Source of the DNA: Hamadaea flava
GTDB taxonomy: Bacteria > Actinomycetota > Actinomycetes > Mycobacteriales > Micromonosporaceae
Direction of reading: 5' to 3'
NCBI RefSeq assembly: GCF_024172085.1
Contig: NZ_JAMZDZ010000001.1
Coordinates: 3,100,001 to 3,164,000, forward strand
DNA length: 64,000 nt
Under the pieces are notes generated by a model. That model worked only from the letters and a program-made list of their open reading frames with translations. It searched no databases and was not told the DNA's origin. The position numbers were made by a program, and so were the translations under genes. Positions 32,971 through 41,471 of this stretch are shown in pieces (position 1 is the first letter of the stretch; each line of letters begins with the position of its first letter).

Positions 32971-34395
32971 ATGTGGAACGACTCGCTTCCCGCGCGCCGT
33001 GCTTCGGTGCGCTCCCACCGGGGGCGGCTGTTGCTCGCCCTCGCCATCTCGCTGGCGACCACCCTGGTCACGGCGGTAGTCATCGCCCCCACCGGCCAGG
33101 CCGCCGAGACCAACGCGGTCGCCTGCACCGGGTACGCCGCCTGGGCCGAGGGCACCACGTACAAGGCGGGTGACAAGGTCACCTACTCCGCTCACCTCTA
33201 CGAGGCGCTCGTCGGGCACACGGCGTACCCCGGGGCGGGGTGGAACCCGGCCGCGACCCCGTCGCTGTGGAAGGGCCTGGGGGCCTGCTCGGGTTCGACG
33301 TCGAGCCCGTCGGCCTCGCCCTCGACCTCACCCACCCGGTCGACCTCCCCGTCCCCCTCGACCTCGCCGACACGCAGCACCTCCCCGAGCGCGTCGCCGA
33401 GTCGGAGCACCTCTCCGAGCCCGACACCGTCTTCCACCGGATCGACGTGTGCGGTCAAGTCCCGTCCCGCCGGCAAGGTGCTGCAGGGGTACTGGGAGAA
33501 CTGGGACGGCGCGTCGAACGGCGTACACCCGGGAATGGGCTGGATCCCGATCACCGACTCGCGCATCGCCGCCCACGGCTACAACGTCATCAACGCGGCG
33601 TTCCCGGTGATCCGGTCGGACGGCACCGCGCTGTGGGAGGACGGCATGGACGCCGGAGTCAAGGTCTCGACCCCGGCCGAGATGTGCGCCGCCAAGGCGG
33701 CCGGCGCCACGCTCCTCCTCTCGATCGGCGGCGCGGCGGCGGGCATCGACCTCAGCTCGTCCACCGTGGCCGACCGGTTCGTCGCGACGATCGTGCCGAT
33801 CCTCAAGACGTACAACTTCGACGGGATCGACATCGACATCGAGACCGGGCTCACCGGCAGCGGCAGCATCAGCACGCTGTCGACGTCGCAGGCCAACCTC
33901 ATCCGCATCATCGACGGCGTCCTCGCCGCGATGCCGGCCAACTTCGGCCTCACGATGGCGCCCGAGACGGCGTACGTGACCGGCGGCAGCGTCACCTACG
34001 GCTCGATCTGGGGCGCGTACCTGCCGATCGTCAAGAAGTACGCCGACAACGGCCGTCTGTGGTGGCTGAACATGCAGTACTACAACGGCAGCATGTACGG
34101 CTGCTCGGGCGACTCCTACTCGGCCGGGACCGTGCAGGGCTTCACCGTGCAGACCCAGTGCCTCAACACCGGCCTGGTCATCCAGGGCACCACGATCCGG
34201 GTGCCCTACGACAAGCAGGTTCCCGGTCTGCCGGCGCAGTCCGGCGCGGGCGGCGGCTACATGGCCCCGTCGTCGGTCTCCCAGTGCTGGAACAGCGTCA
34301 GCGGGCTCAAGGGCCTGATGACCTGGTCCATCAACTGGGACGGTTCGAAGGGCTGGACCTTCGGCGACAACGTGAAGTCGCTGCAGGGACGCTGA
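32971..34395 (+). CDS. Secreted chitinase, CBM5/12 plus GH18
   Basis: 474 residues. Signal peptide (RLLLALAISLATTLVTAVV, cleavage near APTGQAAE at ~47), a carbohydrate-binding module of the CBM5/12 type (GYAAWAEGTTYKAGDKVTY to WNPAATPSLWKGLGAC, about 52-108), a Ser/Thr/Pro linker (about 109-152), then the GH18 catalytic domain with FDGIDIDIETG (about 282-292), whose last Glu is the proton donor. It hydrolyses extracellular chitin. A hairpin terminator follows directly. Confidence 0.95.
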   Translation: MWNDSLPARRASVRSHRGRLLLALAISLATTLVTAVVIAPTGQAAETNAVACTGYAAWAEGTTYKAGDKVTYSAHLYEALVGHTAYPGAGWNPAATPSLWKGLGACSGSTSSPSASPSTSPTRSTSPSPSTSPTRSTSPSASPSRSTSPSPTPSSTGSTCAVKSRPAGKVLQGYWENWDGASNGVHPGMGWIPITDSRIAAHGYNVINAAFPVIRSDGTALWEDGMDAGVKVSTPAEMCAAKAAGATLLLSIGGAAAGIDLSSSTVADRFVATIVPILKTYNFDGIDIDIETGLTGSGSISTLSTSQANLIRIIDGVLAAMPANFGLTMAPETAYVTGGSVTYGSIWGAYLPIVKKYADNGRLWWLNMQYYNGSMYGCSGDSYSAGTVQGFTVQTQCLNTGLVIQGTTIRVPYDKQVPGLPAQSGAGGGYMAPSSVSQCWNSVSGLKGLMTWSINWDGSKGWTFGDNVKSLQGR

Positions 34396-34400
34396 GCTGG

Positions 34401-34437
34401 AAGCCGGGAGTCCTCCGAAGTGGAGGGTTCCCGGCTT
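34401..34437 (+). terminator. Hairpin terminator after chitinase
   Basis: AAGCCGGGAGTCCTCC and GGAGGGTTCCCGGCTT pair with two mismatches around a 5-base loop, starting 5 bp after the chitinase stop. The right arm is followed by TTGT. Confidence 0.75.
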
Positions 34438-34467
34438 TGTCGGTGGGCCGTTCTAGACTTCGGCCCC

Positions 34468-34860
34468 ATGGCGATGGTGAGTTTCGTCGACGAGACGACC
34501 GCGGGCGAGCGCAGCACCGCGTGGCATCTGGAGATCTTCGAGGAGCGCCTGCCGCTGCGTGAGGTGATCCGCCGCCGGGTGTTCCAAGAGGTGGCCGAGC
34601 ACAACGCCAAGGGCGGCGACGTCTTCCGCGGGCTCGTGCAGCCCACCGGCGCCGAGCGGACGCTCAACGGCTTCAAGCTCACGCAGCCGCGCCGGGTCGA
34701 CCCGGAGGAGCAGGCGGCCAAGGCGCTGGAGGCATTCTCCCGCAACGGTTTCGTCGTTCTGGTCGACGACCGTCAGGTCGAGGACCCGGAAGCGATGGTC
34801 GAGCTGTCCCGGGGCACCCAGATCACCTTCCTCAAGCTCGTGCCGCTGGTGGGTGGCTGA
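34468..34860 (+). CDS. Predicted beta-grasp (ubiquitin/MoaD-like) protein ending in Gly-Gly
   Basis: 130 residues. N-terminal strand-helix-strand segment (VSFVDETT, AWHLEIFEERLPLREVIRRR), a middle NGFKLTQPRRVD, then a C-terminal block FVVLVDDRQVEDPEAMVEL, GTQITFLKLVPLVGG. This end resembles the last strands of ubiquitin or MoaD (LIFAGKQLED ... LHLVLRLRGG), including the free C-terminal Gly-Gly used for adenylation in those families. The fold is inferred, not proven. The TGA overlaps the ATG of the DUF4132 gene by one base, so the two are translationally coupled. No E1-like or JAMM gene is in the window. Confidence 0.6.
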   Translation: MAMVSFVDETTAGERSTAWHLEIFEERLPLREVIRRRVFQEVAEHNAKGGDVFRGLVQPTGAERTLNGFKLTQPRRVDPEEQAAKALEAFSRNGFVVLVDDRQVEDPEAMVELSRGTQITFLKLVPLVGG

Positions 34861-37379
34861 TGTCCGTCGCGGCTGCCCTCGTCGACCACGTCCAGCGTCT
34901 CGCCACGCTCGCCCGGTCCGGCGAGGTGGACGCTCTCGCCGACGAGACGGTCGCCTGGTCGGCGTGCGTCGCCGGGGCGGATGACGACCCGCGCGGCAAG
35001 CATCTCGCCCAGCGTCAGGCGAACGCTCGTCAGTCGTTGCGCCGGCTCGATCCCGCTCACACCCCGCTCCTGCTCAGTGCGCTGCTCGACCGGGCCGCCG
35101 AGCTGCCGGACGCCCGCCAGCTCGGCGTACTCGCCGCAGTGCTCGACGGGCTGGTCAAGCCGTACTCCATCAGCAAGGACCCCGAGGACGCCGAGATCGC
35201 GCTGGCCTTCTGCGCCCGGCACGTCACCTATTTCCGCGGCGACCACCTGCGGGACCTCGCCGACCGGGTGCTCGGGGCAGGGCGGCCGCTGCCGCTCGAC
35301 GCGCTCGCGGTCATCCGGCGCTCGGCGGTCCACGGCTATTGGAACGACGCCCGGGAGCTGGCCCCGTTGCTCGCCAAGCTGACCGATCTGCCGACCGTCA
35401 ACGTCGGCGAGCAGTGGGCCGATAGGGCGCTCGCCGACGTGGCCGCGATGCCGCCAGCCGAGGCGGAGCGCTGGCACGCGCTGTTCGTTCACGCGGCCAC
35501 CGCCACCAGCGCAAAGCCTTCGGCCAAATGGGAGACCGCCGCTCACAAGCTCCTCGGCGAGTTGGCCGAGCCCGGCGTGCGACTGCGGGAGTGGCTGAGT
35601 CTGGTCGGCCGGGCGCGGACGATCCGGCTCGTCCGGGCGCAGTGGGACGCCGACGTCAACGAGTCCTTCGACCCGCACAACGCGACCGTGCTGCGTGGGC
35701 TGATCTGGTTGCTGGCCGTCGGCGACGCCGCCGAGCATCCGGAGACGGCTCGCGTACTGGGCGGGCTGGTGGAGACGGCGCTGAAGAAGGCGCCCGGCAT
35801 CGGCCCCCGCAACCCGAAGGTCGCCAACGCCTCCGTCTACGCGTTGTCCCGCATCCAATCCGATGACACGCTCGCCCAGATCGCTCGGTTGGCCTCCCGG
35901 GTCACCTACAAGGGCACGCTCAAGGAACTCAACGCGGCGCTCGACAACCGGGCGAAGGCGCTCAACCTCACCCGTGACGAGGTCGAGGAGCTGGCCGTAC
36001 CGACCTACGGCCTGACCGGCGTCGGCGTACGCGTGGAGCGGTTCGGTGCGACGACGGCCACTTTGGACGCCGCCACCGGAACGGTCAGCTGGCTCAACGC
36101 CGCCGGGAAGGCGGTGAAGTCCCCGCCCGCCGCCGTGAAGACGGACTACGCCGAGGAACTAGCCGAGTTCAAGGCAGCCGTCAAGGACGTCGACAAGATG
36201 CTGGCGGCCCAGACCGAGCGCCTCGACCGTCAGTTCCTCGCCCAGCGGGTTTGGCCGTTCGGGGCGTGGCGCGAACGCTACCTCGACCATCCCTTGGTCG
36301 GAACACTGGCGCGACGGCTGATCTGGCTGGTAGACGACACGGCTTGCGCATTCGAGGACGGCTCTCTGCGTACCGTCGAGGGAAAGCCGGTCACCGGCGA
36401 GAGCGTGCGCCTGTGGCACCCGATCGACCGCGACGTGGACGAGGTGCTGGCGTGGCGGGCGTGGCTGGAGACGCGGCGCGTGACCCAGCCGTTCAAGCAG
36501 GCCCACCGCGAGGTCTATGTGCTGACGGCGGCGGAGGAGAACACTCGGGCCTACTCCAACCGATTCGCCGCGCACATCCTGCGGCAGCACCAGTTCCATG
36601 CGCTGGCCGCAGCCCGGGGCTGGCGCAACAAGCTGCGGATGATGGTCGACGACACCTACGAACCCGCGTGCCGTGAGCTGCCGCAGTGGGGCCTGCGCGC
36701 GGAGTTCTGGATCGAGGGCGCGGGGGAGGACTGGCAGACCGACACGACCGAGTCCGGGGCCTATCTGCGGCTCGCCACCGACCAGGTGCGGTTCTATCCC
36801 GTCGTCGCGCCGGCCAACCACGCGCACGCCGGTGGCGGTGGCTACGAGCAGTGGGTGCATCAGGAGGAGCAGCCGACCGACCCCCTGCCTCTGGCCGACA
36901 TTCCGGCGCTGGTGCTCAGCGAGGTGCTGCGCGACGTCGACCTCTTCGTCGGGGTGGCCAGCGTCGGCAACGATCCGACCTGGTCCGACGGCGGGCCGGA
37001 CGGCCGGTTCCGGGAGTACTGGGAGTCCTTCAGCTTCGGCGCGCTGAGCGGCACGGCGCAGACACGTCGCGAGATGCTCGAACGGCTCGTGCCGCGGCTG
37101 GCCATCGCCGAGCGCGCGCACGTCGAAGGCCGGTTCCTCGTCGTGCGCGGCGACCTGCGCAGCTACAAGATCCACCTCGGCTCCGGCAACATCCTGATGA
37201 CGCCGAACGACCAGTACCTCTGCATCGTGCCGAAGCAGTCGCCGGGCACACCGACCGACGTGTTCCTGCCGTTCGAGGGTGATCGGGTGCTGGCGGTCAT
37301 CCTCAGCAAGGCGCTGATGCTGGCCAAGGACACAGCGATCACCGATCCGACCATCACCCGACAGCTCGCGTTTCGCTGA
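34860..37379 (+). CDS. DUF4132 (MolR/YehI-like) protein
   Basis: 839 residues, cytoplasmic. The N-terminal ~370 residues are helical and HEAT/ARM-like. The C-terminal half carries the DUF4132 block (WHPIDRDVDEVLAWRAWLETRRVTQPFKQAHREVY, about 525-560, then NRFAAHILRQHQFHALAAARGW) and a terminal domain with ILSEVLRDVDLFV-like and LGSGNILMTPNDQYLCIVP. DUF4132 proteins such as E. coli YehI are of unknown function, and usually lie with MoxR ATPase and VWA genes; neither is here. It overlaps both neighbours by one base, forming a three-gene operon. Confidence 0.85.
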   Translation: MSVAAALVDHVQRLATLARSGEVDALADETVAWSACVAGADDDPRGKHLAQRQANARQSLRRLDPAHTPLLLSALLDRAAELPDARQLGVLAAVLDGLVKPYSISKDPEDAEIALAFCARHVTYFRGDHLRDLADRVLGAGRPLPLDALAVIRRSAVHGYWNDARELAPLLAKLTDLPTVNVGEQWADRALADVAAMPPAEAERWHALFVHAATATSAKPSAKWETAAHKLLGELAEPGVRLREWLSLVGRARTIRLVRAQWDADVNESFDPHNATVLRGLIWLLAVGDAAEHPETARVLGGLVETALKKAPGIGPRNPKVANASVYALSRIQSDDTLAQIARLASRVTYKGTLKELNAALDNRAKALNLTRDEVEELAVPTYGLTGVGVRVERFGATTATLDAATGTVSWLNAAGKAVKSPPAAVKTDYAEELAEFKAAVKDVDKMLAAQTERLDRQFLAQRVWPFGAWRERYLDHPLVGTLARRLIWLVDDTACAFEDGSLRTVEGKPVTGESVRLWHPIDRDVDEVLAWRAWLETRRVTQPFKQAHREVYVLTAAEENTRAYSNRFAAHILRQHQFHALAAARGWRNKLRMMVDDTYEPACRELPQWGLRAEFWIEGAGEDWQTDTTESGAYLRLATDQVRFYPVVAPANHAHAGGGGYEQWVHQEEQPTDPLPLADIPALVLSEVLRDVDLFVGVASVGNDPTWSDGGPDGRFREYWESFSFGALSGTAQTRREMLERLVPRLAIAERAHVEGRFLVVRGDLRSYKIHLGSGNILMTPNDQYLCIVPKQSPGTPTDVFLPFEGDRVLAVILSKALMLAKDTAITDPTITRQLAFR

Positions 37380-38347
37380 TGGAGGATCAGCTCGATCGCC
37401 TGCTGGCGACCGCACCGATGCCAGCCGTCGCACTGACGGTCTTCGACGCGGACGACGTGCTCTACCAACGCGTACGCGGGGTGGCCGATCGCACCACCGG
37501 CCGCCCCGTCACCGCCGACGACTGGTGGGACCTGGCCAGCCTGACGAAGACGCTGGTCACGTTGCCGGAGGTGCTGTCGCGGTTCGACCTCGACGCGCCG
37601 CTGTCGGAGGTCTGGCCGGAATCCGCAGGCCATCCGGTCGCCGCGGCGACGGTACGCCAGATGCTGTGCCACACCGCCGGACTGCCCGCGACCGTTCCCT
37701 TCTACCGGGGCGGCCCCGACATCGTCGAGCGCGCGTTGGCCACGCCGCTGGAACGTCCACCTGGGACAGATGCGGTCTACAGCGACCTCGGCTTCCTGCT
37801 GCTCGGCGCGGCCCTCGGCCCGGAGCTGCCCAAGCTCGCCGCCGCCCGCTCCGGACTGCGATTCGGCCCGGTCCCCCCTGATTCGGCTGTCGCCACTGAA
37901 CATTGCGAGTGGCGGCAACGGATCGTCGTCGGCGAGGCGCACGACGAGAACGCGTACGCGATGGGCGGAGTAGCCGGGCACGCCGGGGCGTTCGGCACGA
38001 TCGACCTCGTCACGGCAGCGGCCCGAGCCTGGTTCGCCGACTGCGTCGTGAGCCCGGAACTGCACTACGCGGCCCGGCAGCGCTGGTCGGCGAACGCCGA
38101 CGGGGAGCGGTTCGGGCTCGGCTGGTGGCTGCCCCCGACGCGGGGGCTCGGCGGGCCGCGTCCGGGCCCCAGCGCGTACGGCTGTGGCGGGTTCGTCGGC
38201 AATCGCATCTGGTTCGAGCCGGCGTACGGGTATGGGGTGGTGATCCTCAGCAACCGGATCCATCCGCATCGGGATACCCGGCCGGCCTTCGACGCATGGT
38301 GCGATCAGGTGCTGGGCTTCCTCAGCGGTCCGACCGCTCGCTCCTGA
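37379..38347 (+). CDS. Serine hydrolase, beta-lactamase/PBP-like fold
   Basis: 322 residues. The SxxK motif is SLTK in WWDLASLTKTL (residues about 54-57), the second motif is YSDLGFLLLG near 134 and the third is HAGAFGT near 201. No signal peptide or lipobox, so unlike secreted beta-lactamases it should be cytoplasmic, more like EstB-type esterases or D-aminopeptidases. It starts within the stop of the DUF4132 gene. In this operon it could act as the hydrolase of a conjugate or of a modified peptide (speculative). Confidence 0.85.
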   Translation: MEDQLDRLLATAPMPAVALTVFDADDVLYQRVRGVADRTTGRPVTADDWWDLASLTKTLVTLPEVLSRFDLDAPLSEVWPESAGHPVAAATVRQMLCHTAGLPATVPFYRGGPDIVERALATPLERPPGTDAVYSDLGFLLLGAALGPELPKLAAARSGLRFGPVPPDSAVATEHCEWRQRIVVGEAHDENAYAMGGVAGHAGAFGTIDLVTAAARAWFADCVVSPELHYAARQRWSANADGERFGLGWWLPPTRGLGGPRPGPSAYGCGGFVGNRIWFEPAYGYGVVILSNRIHPHRDTRPAFDAWCDQVLGFLSGPTARS

Positions 38348-38388
38348 CCCACGCCGGCGGCCGGCCCGACCCAATCCGGTCCCGCCCG

Positions 38389-38428
38389 ATGATCAGGGTC
38401 ACTTTCACGTCGTCATGACCCTGATCAT
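38389..38428. repeat. Intergenic hairpin, family B copy 1
   Basis: Perfect 13-bp arms ATGATCAGGGTCA (38389-38401) and TGACCCTGATCAT (38416-38428). It sits between convergent genes and shares 25 bp of its left side (through CTTTCACGTCGTC) with copy 2 at 40041. Confidence 0.9.
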
Positions 38429-38438
38429 GAAGGCTCGA

Positions 38439-39971
38439 CTATGTCCCCGTGTGGAACCGCAGGAGCAGCGCGGTACGGTCGCCCACGATCGGCCGGACGT
38501 TCGCGATCAGCCCGCTGAGGAGCTGCGCCTGCGCCGGAGTGGGCATGCTGTAGGTCGTAGCCGCTCCGTGCGCCAGCCACGACGCGAGATCGGTTCGGGC
38601 CGTTCGACGCAGCCGCTCGTCGGAGTCGGCGTACAGGCGCAGGTCCAGGATCACCCGCTGCCAGACGTTCGCCGCCGCCAGCAGCCGGTACGCCGCGAAC
38701 CGGGTGTGCGTGGGAGTCTCCGGGTGAACCAGCCGCTCCAGGTGATCACAATCCAGCTCACCGGCGATCCGTAAGAGGCTGGTTCTCGCCTGCGCCACGA
38801 CCGCCGACGAATTGTCGCGCAGCATCGGCAGCAACATCGCCTGGTCGACGTTCCCGATCCGGCGCAACGCGACGACCGTAGCGGCCCGGACGCGCGCCTG
38901 CGGATGGCGTAGCCAGCGCCGAAGCCGGGCGGCGTCCCGCTGATCGCCGACCTCCCCGAGTCCCGCGATAGCGCCCGTAGTCGGGTCATCCGCGTCCACC
39001 AGAGCTCGATACCTGGCCAGCACCTCCATACCCGCGATACGCAGCACGTTTCTGGCCACGGTCCGGACGATCTGACTACGGTCGGCCAACAGCGCTTCGG
39101 CTTCGGCGTACTCGCCGCGCTTCGCCAGCACGTGCACCGCCTCGGCTCGCACCAGCCCGGTGCGGCCATGCGCCAGCGACCGCAACTCCGCCAAGCCCGT
39201 CGTCCCGGCGATAGCCGCCCGGGCGCACATCGCGCGTACGGTCTGATCCGGGTCGGCGGTCGCCGCCGCGATGAGCTGCGGGGTGGTCAGCTGACCGGAT
39301 TCGATCAGCATCTGGTACGCCGTCCGCCGCGCCCGGTGTGCGCGTACCGGCAATACCGCCTGTACCTCCGACGTGGTGAGCGACCGCAGTCTGTCGCGGG
39401 CCGCCTCGGCCAGCCATTCGTGGGACGCGCGGCGGTCGAGGTGGAATGCGATGTCCACAAGCGACGACAGTTCGACGAGCGGCATGGCGGGGAGTCGGCG
39501 GGCGAGTGCCTTACGGGCTGCCGCCCGGACGACGGGAACCCAGTCGCCGGATCGGAGTGCGAGCACGGTGACCGCCACCGGATCCGGTGTCGTCGCCAGC
39601 AACGCCGTCGCGGCTTCCCGGAGGTAGCCGGACGGGTGACTCGCCGCCATCGCCAGCCGCAGCAGATCGTCCTCGCCTTCGGTCAGCCGGACGGCCAAGG
39701 CGTGTGTCCAGACGGGTGCCCCCTGCCATTCTCGGCGCACCTCTTCGTCCAGCAGCGACCAGAATCGAGCCGACGCCGTACGCATCGCTGCGAGAACGAT
39801 CGCCCGGTCGCGGGGTGCGCCGTCGCGGCTGAGGGCGATGAGCTGCCGGGCGAGGTCCGTTGGCAGCGCGTCGGCGGCCCGGCGGACTTCTCCGGCGACG
39901 GCTACCCCATCCGTCACGTCATTGGGGTAGTCGGACACCGTGGACAGCGGTATCCGCCGAACCCAGTCCAT
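38439..39971 (-). CDS. HEAT-repeat protein
   Basis: 510 residues from ATG 39971 (an in-frame GTG at 39995 is possible). Almost entirely repeated helix pairs of ~30 residues, such as VRAAARKALARRLPAMPLVEL, VRAMCARAAIAGTTGLAELRSLA, VRAEAVHVLAKRGEYAEAEALL and VRAATVVALRRIGNVDQAMLLPML. This forms a superhelical scaffold for protein binding; no catalytic domain. Convergent with the DUF4132 operon and separated from it by hairpin B1. Confidence 0.85.
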   Translation of the reverse strand: MDWVRRIPLSTVSDYPNDVTDGVAVAGEVRRAADALPTDLARQLIALSRDGAPRDRAIVLAAMRTASARFWSLLDEEVRREWQGAPVWTHALAVRLTEGEDDLLRLAMAASHPSGYLREAATALLATTPDPVAVTVLALRSGDWVPVVRAAARKALARRLPAMPLVELSSLVDIAFHLDRRASHEWLAEAARDRLRSLTTSEVQAVLPVRAHRARRTAYQMLIESGQLTTPQLIAAATADPDQTVRAMCARAAIAGTTGLAELRSLAHGRTGLVRAEAVHVLAKRGEYAEAEALLADRSQIVRTVARNVLRIAGMEVLARYRALVDADDPTTGAIAGLGEVGDQRDAARLRRWLRHPQARVRAATVVALRRIGNVDQAMLLPMLRDNSSAVVAQARTSLLRIAGELDCDHLERLVHPETPTHTRFAAYRLLAAANVWQRVILDLRLYADSDERLRRTARTDLASWLAHGAATTYSMPTPAQAQLLSGLIANVRPIVGDRTALLLRFHTGT

Positions 39972-40040
39972 CAGCCTGCCGCGTACGCCCACCACCAGGA
40001 CATCGTCGCAGCGGCGTCCACCGAATTCGCCGACCCGTCT

Positions 40041-40113
40041 TGATCAGGGTCACTTTCACGTCGTCGTGGCGCGTCATGGCGACGTCATGGCGACAGGGAA
40101 ATGACCCTGATCA
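40041..40113. repeat. Intergenic hairpin, family B copy 2
   Basis: Perfect 12-bp ends TGATCAGGGTCA (40041-40052) and TGACCCTGATCA (40102-40113). The interior has a direct duplication GTCATGGCGAC. The right half (ATGGCGACAGGGAAATGACC) is also found in copy 3 (52924), and the left half in copy 1. It lies between the HEAT gene start and the DUF998 gene end. Confidence 0.9.
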
Positions 40114-40128
40114 TGAAAGGCCGCCAGG

Positions 40129-40818
40129 TCAGGGCCGCGGGCGACGGCGTCGGCGTTGGCGTACCGCCAGCTGGAACACCCAGAGCCAGCCGACGACGAT
40201 CGACAGCCGCTGCCACAGCCCAGCGGTGTCCACAAGCGACGAGCCCGGCTCGAAGCCCGTTCCGGCCAGGAAGAACAGCACGAGGAAGACCACTCCGCTG
40301 ACTACAGAGTAGACCGCCCGCACCGGTGACCGGCGGCGCGCGAAGGCGTACCCGAAGAAGAACATCGCGAATGCGAGCCCTGCGAATGCCGCGACCGAGA
40401 GGAGGTCGTGCAGCGAGCCGTGCCAGCTGTCGCCGCGCGCGGCCGTGGGGTAGCCGTTGACCGGGTCCGTCGTGAAGAGGCCGGCGCCGATGAGCCCGAG
40501 GCCCCAGAGGCCGACGAGTAGTGGGCCGGCCAGCGCGCCGGGTCCCGGGCGGAGGCTGCGGCGCAGGCCGACCGCGAACAGGATCGTCAGGATGCCGCAG
40601 ATCAGGAAGTTCACGACTTGTTGCCAGCCGCCTGGGCCGAGCGCGAGCGAGCTGACCGGATGACGCATCGAGTCGTAGCCGTGGCGGAACGCGCCTTCCA
40701 GGACGAACGCGAGGACGAAGAGCGGACCGGCGATGAGACCGCAGGTCAGCAGGCGGTTCGGCGGGATGGGCGGGCGGTCCGGGGTGGCCGCGCCGACGAG
40801 CGTGAGGGTCGTCGTCAT
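40129..40818 (-). CDS. DUF998 family membrane protein
   Basis: 229 residues with about six membrane helices (LLTCGLIAGPLFVLAFVLEG, VVNFLICGILTILFAVGL, PLLVGLWGLGLIGAGLFT, DLLSVAAFAGLAFAMFFFGY and two more) and the DUF998 landmarks RHPVSSLALGPGGWQQVVNF and TDPVNGYP. Function of the family is unknown. The promoter upstream carries two perfect GTCAAC palindromes and appears leaderless. No regulator gene is adjacent. Confidence 0.85.
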   Translation of the reverse strand: MTTTLTLVGAATPDRPPIPPNRLLTCGLIAGPLFVLAFVLEGAFRHGYDSMRHPVSSLALGPGGWQQVVNFLICGILTILFAVGLRRSLRPGPGALAGPLLVGLWGLGLIGAGLFTTDPVNGYPTAARGDSWHGSLHDLLSVAAFAGLAFAMFFFGYAFARRRSPVRAVYSVVSGVVFLVLFFLAGTGFEPGSSLVDTAGLWQRLSIVVGWLWVFQLAVRQRRRRRPRP

Positions 40819-40820
40819 GC

Positions 40821-40864
40821 GTCAACCGTAGTTGACAGGCGCACGAGCGTCAACCAAAGTTGAC
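40821..40864 (-). promoter_or_regulatory. Leaderless promoter with two GTCAAC-N4-GTTGAC operators
   Basis: Sites GTCAAC-CGTA-GTTGAC (40821-40836) and GTCAAC-CAAA-GTTGAC (40849-40864) are perfect, centres 28 bp apart. On the minus strand TTGACG (40853-40848), a 17-bp spacer and TACGGT (40830-40825) make a promoter whose start would fall on the ATG at 40818, six bases after the -10. One operator covers the -10, the other the -35. Confidence 0.7.
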
Positions 40865-40878
40865 AGCAGCCACGTCGG

Positions 40879-41343
40879 CTACAGCACCCAGCCGAAGCTC
40901 CGGGCCGTCCAGCTCGGTGTCCGCGCCTCGTAGAAGTGGTGCGCGCGAACTCGCGCGTCGCCGGAGTCCAGCTCGATATGACTTGCCCCCCGGGCACGCG
41001 CGAAGGAGCACGCGGCGTCCAGCAACAGCGTTCCCAGCCCCTGCGATCGACGGCCCGGATGCGTGGCGAGGTCTTCGACCCAGCATCGCCGGCCGAATCG
41101 GACCGACACGATGTCCAGGTACGCGGTGCAGAATCCGACCACGCCGGAGTCCACGGCCGGGGACTCCACCGCGATCAGCACGGTGCTGTCGTCGGCGGCG
41201 AGCGCCTGGCGTACGCGGTCGGCCGCAATGTCGGGATCCCAGCTCGGCGGCGGCGATCCGGGCGGGGCGAACAGCCACTCGTAGGCGGCCACGACGGCGG
41301 GCACGTCGTCCTCGAACGCCGTCCTGATCACAACATCTGTCAT
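40879..41343 (-). CDS. GNAT family N-acetyltransferase
   Basis: 154 residues from ATG 41343 (an ATG nine bases upstream is also possible). The GNAT fold is seen in VVIRTAFEDDVPAVVAAYEWLF, DSGVVGFCTAYLD, the acetyl-CoA loop VEDLATHPGRRSQGLGTLLL (with R-R-S-Q-G-L-G) and the final HIELDSGDARVRAHHFYEA. It transfers an acetyl group to an amine; substrate unknown. It is divergent from the histidine kinase gene. Confidence 0.9.
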   Translation of the reverse strand: MTDVVIRTAFEDDVPAVVAAYEWLFAPPGSPPPSWDPDIAADRVRQALAADDSTVLIAVESPAVDSGVVGFCTAYLDIVSVRFGRRCWVEDLATHPGRRSQGLGTLLLDAACSFARARGASHIELDSGDARVRAHHFYEARTPSWTARSFGWVL

Positions 41344-41471
41344 GGCTGTCACCGTAGGCGGCGCCGTCCGTGCTACAGAACGCGCGACAGCGAGGGGGTG
41401 GGGCCAGCCTCACCCCCGGAAGGGAGGTCTGCGTCATCGCGCCGCGCTCGCCAGATCTTTACCGTGGTCGC

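Noticed and set aside
34860-38347. YehI-MoxR-VWA type system
   Set aside because: No MoxR ATPase or VWA protein is encoded near the DUF4132 gene, so that known arrangement does not apply.
41394-41417. Small hairpin GGGGGTG...CACCCCC in front of the kinase gene as an attenuator
   Set aside because: Only 7-bp arms, no leader peptide or alternative fold visible.
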